NCBI GenBank assembly: GCA_951804985.1
Contig: OX638133.1
Coordinates: 4,236,501 to 4,300,500 of the forward strand
DNA from: Dryomyza anilis
Lineage: Eukaryota > Arthropoda > Insecta > Diptera > Dryomyzidae
Length of the DNA stretch: 64,000 nucleotides
Direction of reading: 5' to 3'
Part shown: piece by piece, positions 62,585-64,000 of the stretch
How positions within the stretch are numbered: position 1 is the stretch's first letter
How the letters are laid out: every line of letters begins with the position of its first letter
The notes under the pieces: generated by a model
The model's database searches: none
The model's input: the letters and a program-made list of their open reading frames with translations, nothing else
Told to the model about the DNA's origin: nothing
Made by a program: the position numbers and the translations under genes

Positions 62585-62801
62585 CACCCAGAAAAAAATA
62601 CTATATAAATAATAGTTTTTTACTATTAAAAATAGTCAATAGGATAAATTATTATTTTTATCGGAAAATACCATTAAATACTAGAAAATACCATGACATT
62701 GTCATTTAGTTTATATGAAAAGATTTATCTTTTGTATACTATTAAATCAATAATTGACATATTGACCAATTTTAATGGGATTTGAGGGAATTTTCTGGGT
62801 G
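62585..62801 (+). mobile_element. TA-flanked MITE (CACCCAGAAAAAA family), copy 5 (reference copy)
   Basis: Left CACCCAGAAAAAAATACTAT and right TTTTCTGGGTG with TA on both sides. The interior has AAAAATAGTCAATAGGATAA, then ATACCATGACATTGTCATTT, and TTAAATCAATAATTGACATA. No coding capacity; TA target suggests Tc1/mariner-type mobilisation. Confidence 0.9.
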
Positions 62802-62804
62802 TAA

Positions 62805-64000
62805 TAATAAACTTTTAATTGTTCGAGTTTTGACAGGAAATAAATTAAATATTCCCTTCTCGATTATAACTCAAGAATAATTTCTACTTTTTAAATTATT
62901 ATTTTGAAATATTTCATTTTTTAATATAAAAAATTATTAATTTTTTTATGTAAATTTTCTACTTTTTAATTCTACTGTTACCATTTATTTAACGCTTTAT
63001 ATTTTATGTATTTTACATTTTATCATTATAAATCATAAAGCATTCATTAAATTATTTCTATTACTGTCCTAAAATGTTCACAACTAATTACTATTTTACC
63101 AATTAAACTTTATTTGTACACTATAAAATTAAAAAAAAAGGTAGACCGTCTCAAAAATAAATAAATGTTTGCCGTTTGGAACCCAATTGTCGAGTTCTTT
63201 CGAAATATTTTCTTGCGACAATTATAAAAATACTCTCCAGGTTCTCAGATGAAAAATAAATCAGTCATTCTCGAGTTCAGTGAGTTTTTTAAAATAGAAA
63301 TTTGTCGATTTGACAATGAATAACATTATTCTGGGGGCAATAATTCGAATGAAACAAAGTCAAATGAATTAATGGAAGAATTTCTATATAAACTCGAGAA
63401 TTGGAGCCCTACTACTAAAATTTTATGTTGACTTATTTCCAAAATATTTCTGCTCTGCAATGAACCGTTCGTGATTTGTGCCGTTTGACAGAAAAAATTT
63501 ATTTCTGTTTAGTTCACCCATTTCAATAAATCAATAGATCATTCTATGACTCGAAATAATAAGAAAATTAAAAAAAAAATCTAATTTGCACTCAGTTTAT
63601 GATACAAGGTGTTTAAGAATAGCATATTACTGACATAACTTGGCATAAATTGGTTATGAAGCTTAATCTATAAATAAATCTATTGATACTTCATTCATAC
63701 TTATATATGAGACAATTAAATTACCATTCCAATGGTGTACCTGATTTCTTTTTCAACCACCAAATCATTAGATCCGCGCACGAGCGAGATTTTCGAGACT
63801 CTAATTCAAAAATGAAAAAACTCTCGAATCTCCTTTCGAGTTTTGATCGTATTTTTAAAGTAATAGAAGGTCCTCAATTTAGAATCACATCTCGTATTTC
63901 TAGTTTCGTTCGACCCAGTATGGGTAACGGTTAGAAAAGCAGAAATATTGATGAACACATGTGAGATTTTTCGAGTATCGATCTCGAAAATATTCAAAAT
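62805..64000. other. Unannotated AT-rich DNA to window end
   Basis: No array, no element ends and no receptor C-terminal exon that I can recognise. A frame at 63683-63934 matches nothing known to me. Confidence 0.35.

Noticed and set aside
63683..63934. Possible C-terminal receptor exon or small gene
   Set aside because: No family-like tail sequence and no convincing acceptor in phase 0; left unannotated.

Overview
The window is AT-rich nuclear DNA from an insect, most likely a higher (cyclorrhaphan) fly. The evidence is one intron-split class B1 neuropeptide receptor gene, transposons resembling those of Drosophila and tephritids (INE-1/DINE-1-type repeats with GTCY/GACA tracts, a mariner-type remnant, a jockey/CR1-like non-LTR element), and very large repeat-filled introns. 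The exact species cannot be read from the sequence. Almost all long open frames here are by-products of short tandem repeats and are not genes.

The one recognisable host gene lies on the + strand from 24804 to beyond 59919. Eight coding exons can be placed with canonical GT/AG borders and consistent phases: 24804-24993, 25203-25313, 35804-35910, 35987-36078, 40182-40408, 40752-40928, 42011-42134 and 59791-59919. Together they encode a calcitonin/DH31-receptor-like GPCR. It has a six-cysteine hormone-binding domain and TM1 and TM3-TM7, with the GW(G)xP, RATLLLVPLLG and NGEV landmarks. One internal exon (TM2 plus the first extracellular loop, about 45 residues) is absent. Exon phases require it, and the 200-N assembly gap at 37625-37824 sits in the interval where it should be. 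The C-terminal exon(s) lie past the window.

Layout. 1-24.5 kb: upstream region with no convincing gene, holding a 13-bp array, two inverted arrays of a 19-bp repeat (1.67-2.16 and 12.9-14.0 kb), INE-1-like and other non-autonomous elements, a tRNA-derived SINE, and decayed tandem arrays at 14.6-16.2, 17.4-17.9, 18.85-20.5 and 21.9-23.5 kb. 24.5-42.1 kb: receptor exons 1-8. The 10.5-kb intron 2 carries an INE-1-like element with a SINE in it, a 1.5-kb T-rich tract, a 15-bp-array element, a hairpin-rich element, a MITE with a fold-back mariner derivative nested in it, and further MITEs. 42.1-59.8 kb: a 17.7-kb intron with another hairpin element, a decayed non-LTR retrotransposon (46.05-48.69 kb), a 19-bp array, an 830-bp 10-bp-unit array, a 1.5-kb 15-bp-unit array and a 0.7-kb polypurine/polypyrimidine array. 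59.9-64 kb: the start of the next intron, with a third hairpin element and a fifth MITE.

The main interest is in repeat biology. Recurrent families are shared across the window: five 19-bp arrays, three 15-bp-array elements, three SINE copies, three hairpin elements and five TA-flanked MITEs. One MITE even has its empty target site preserved in a neighbouring duplicated unit. Functionally, the intact biology is a peptide-hormone receptor expected to signal through Gs/cAMP in diuresis or neuromodulation.
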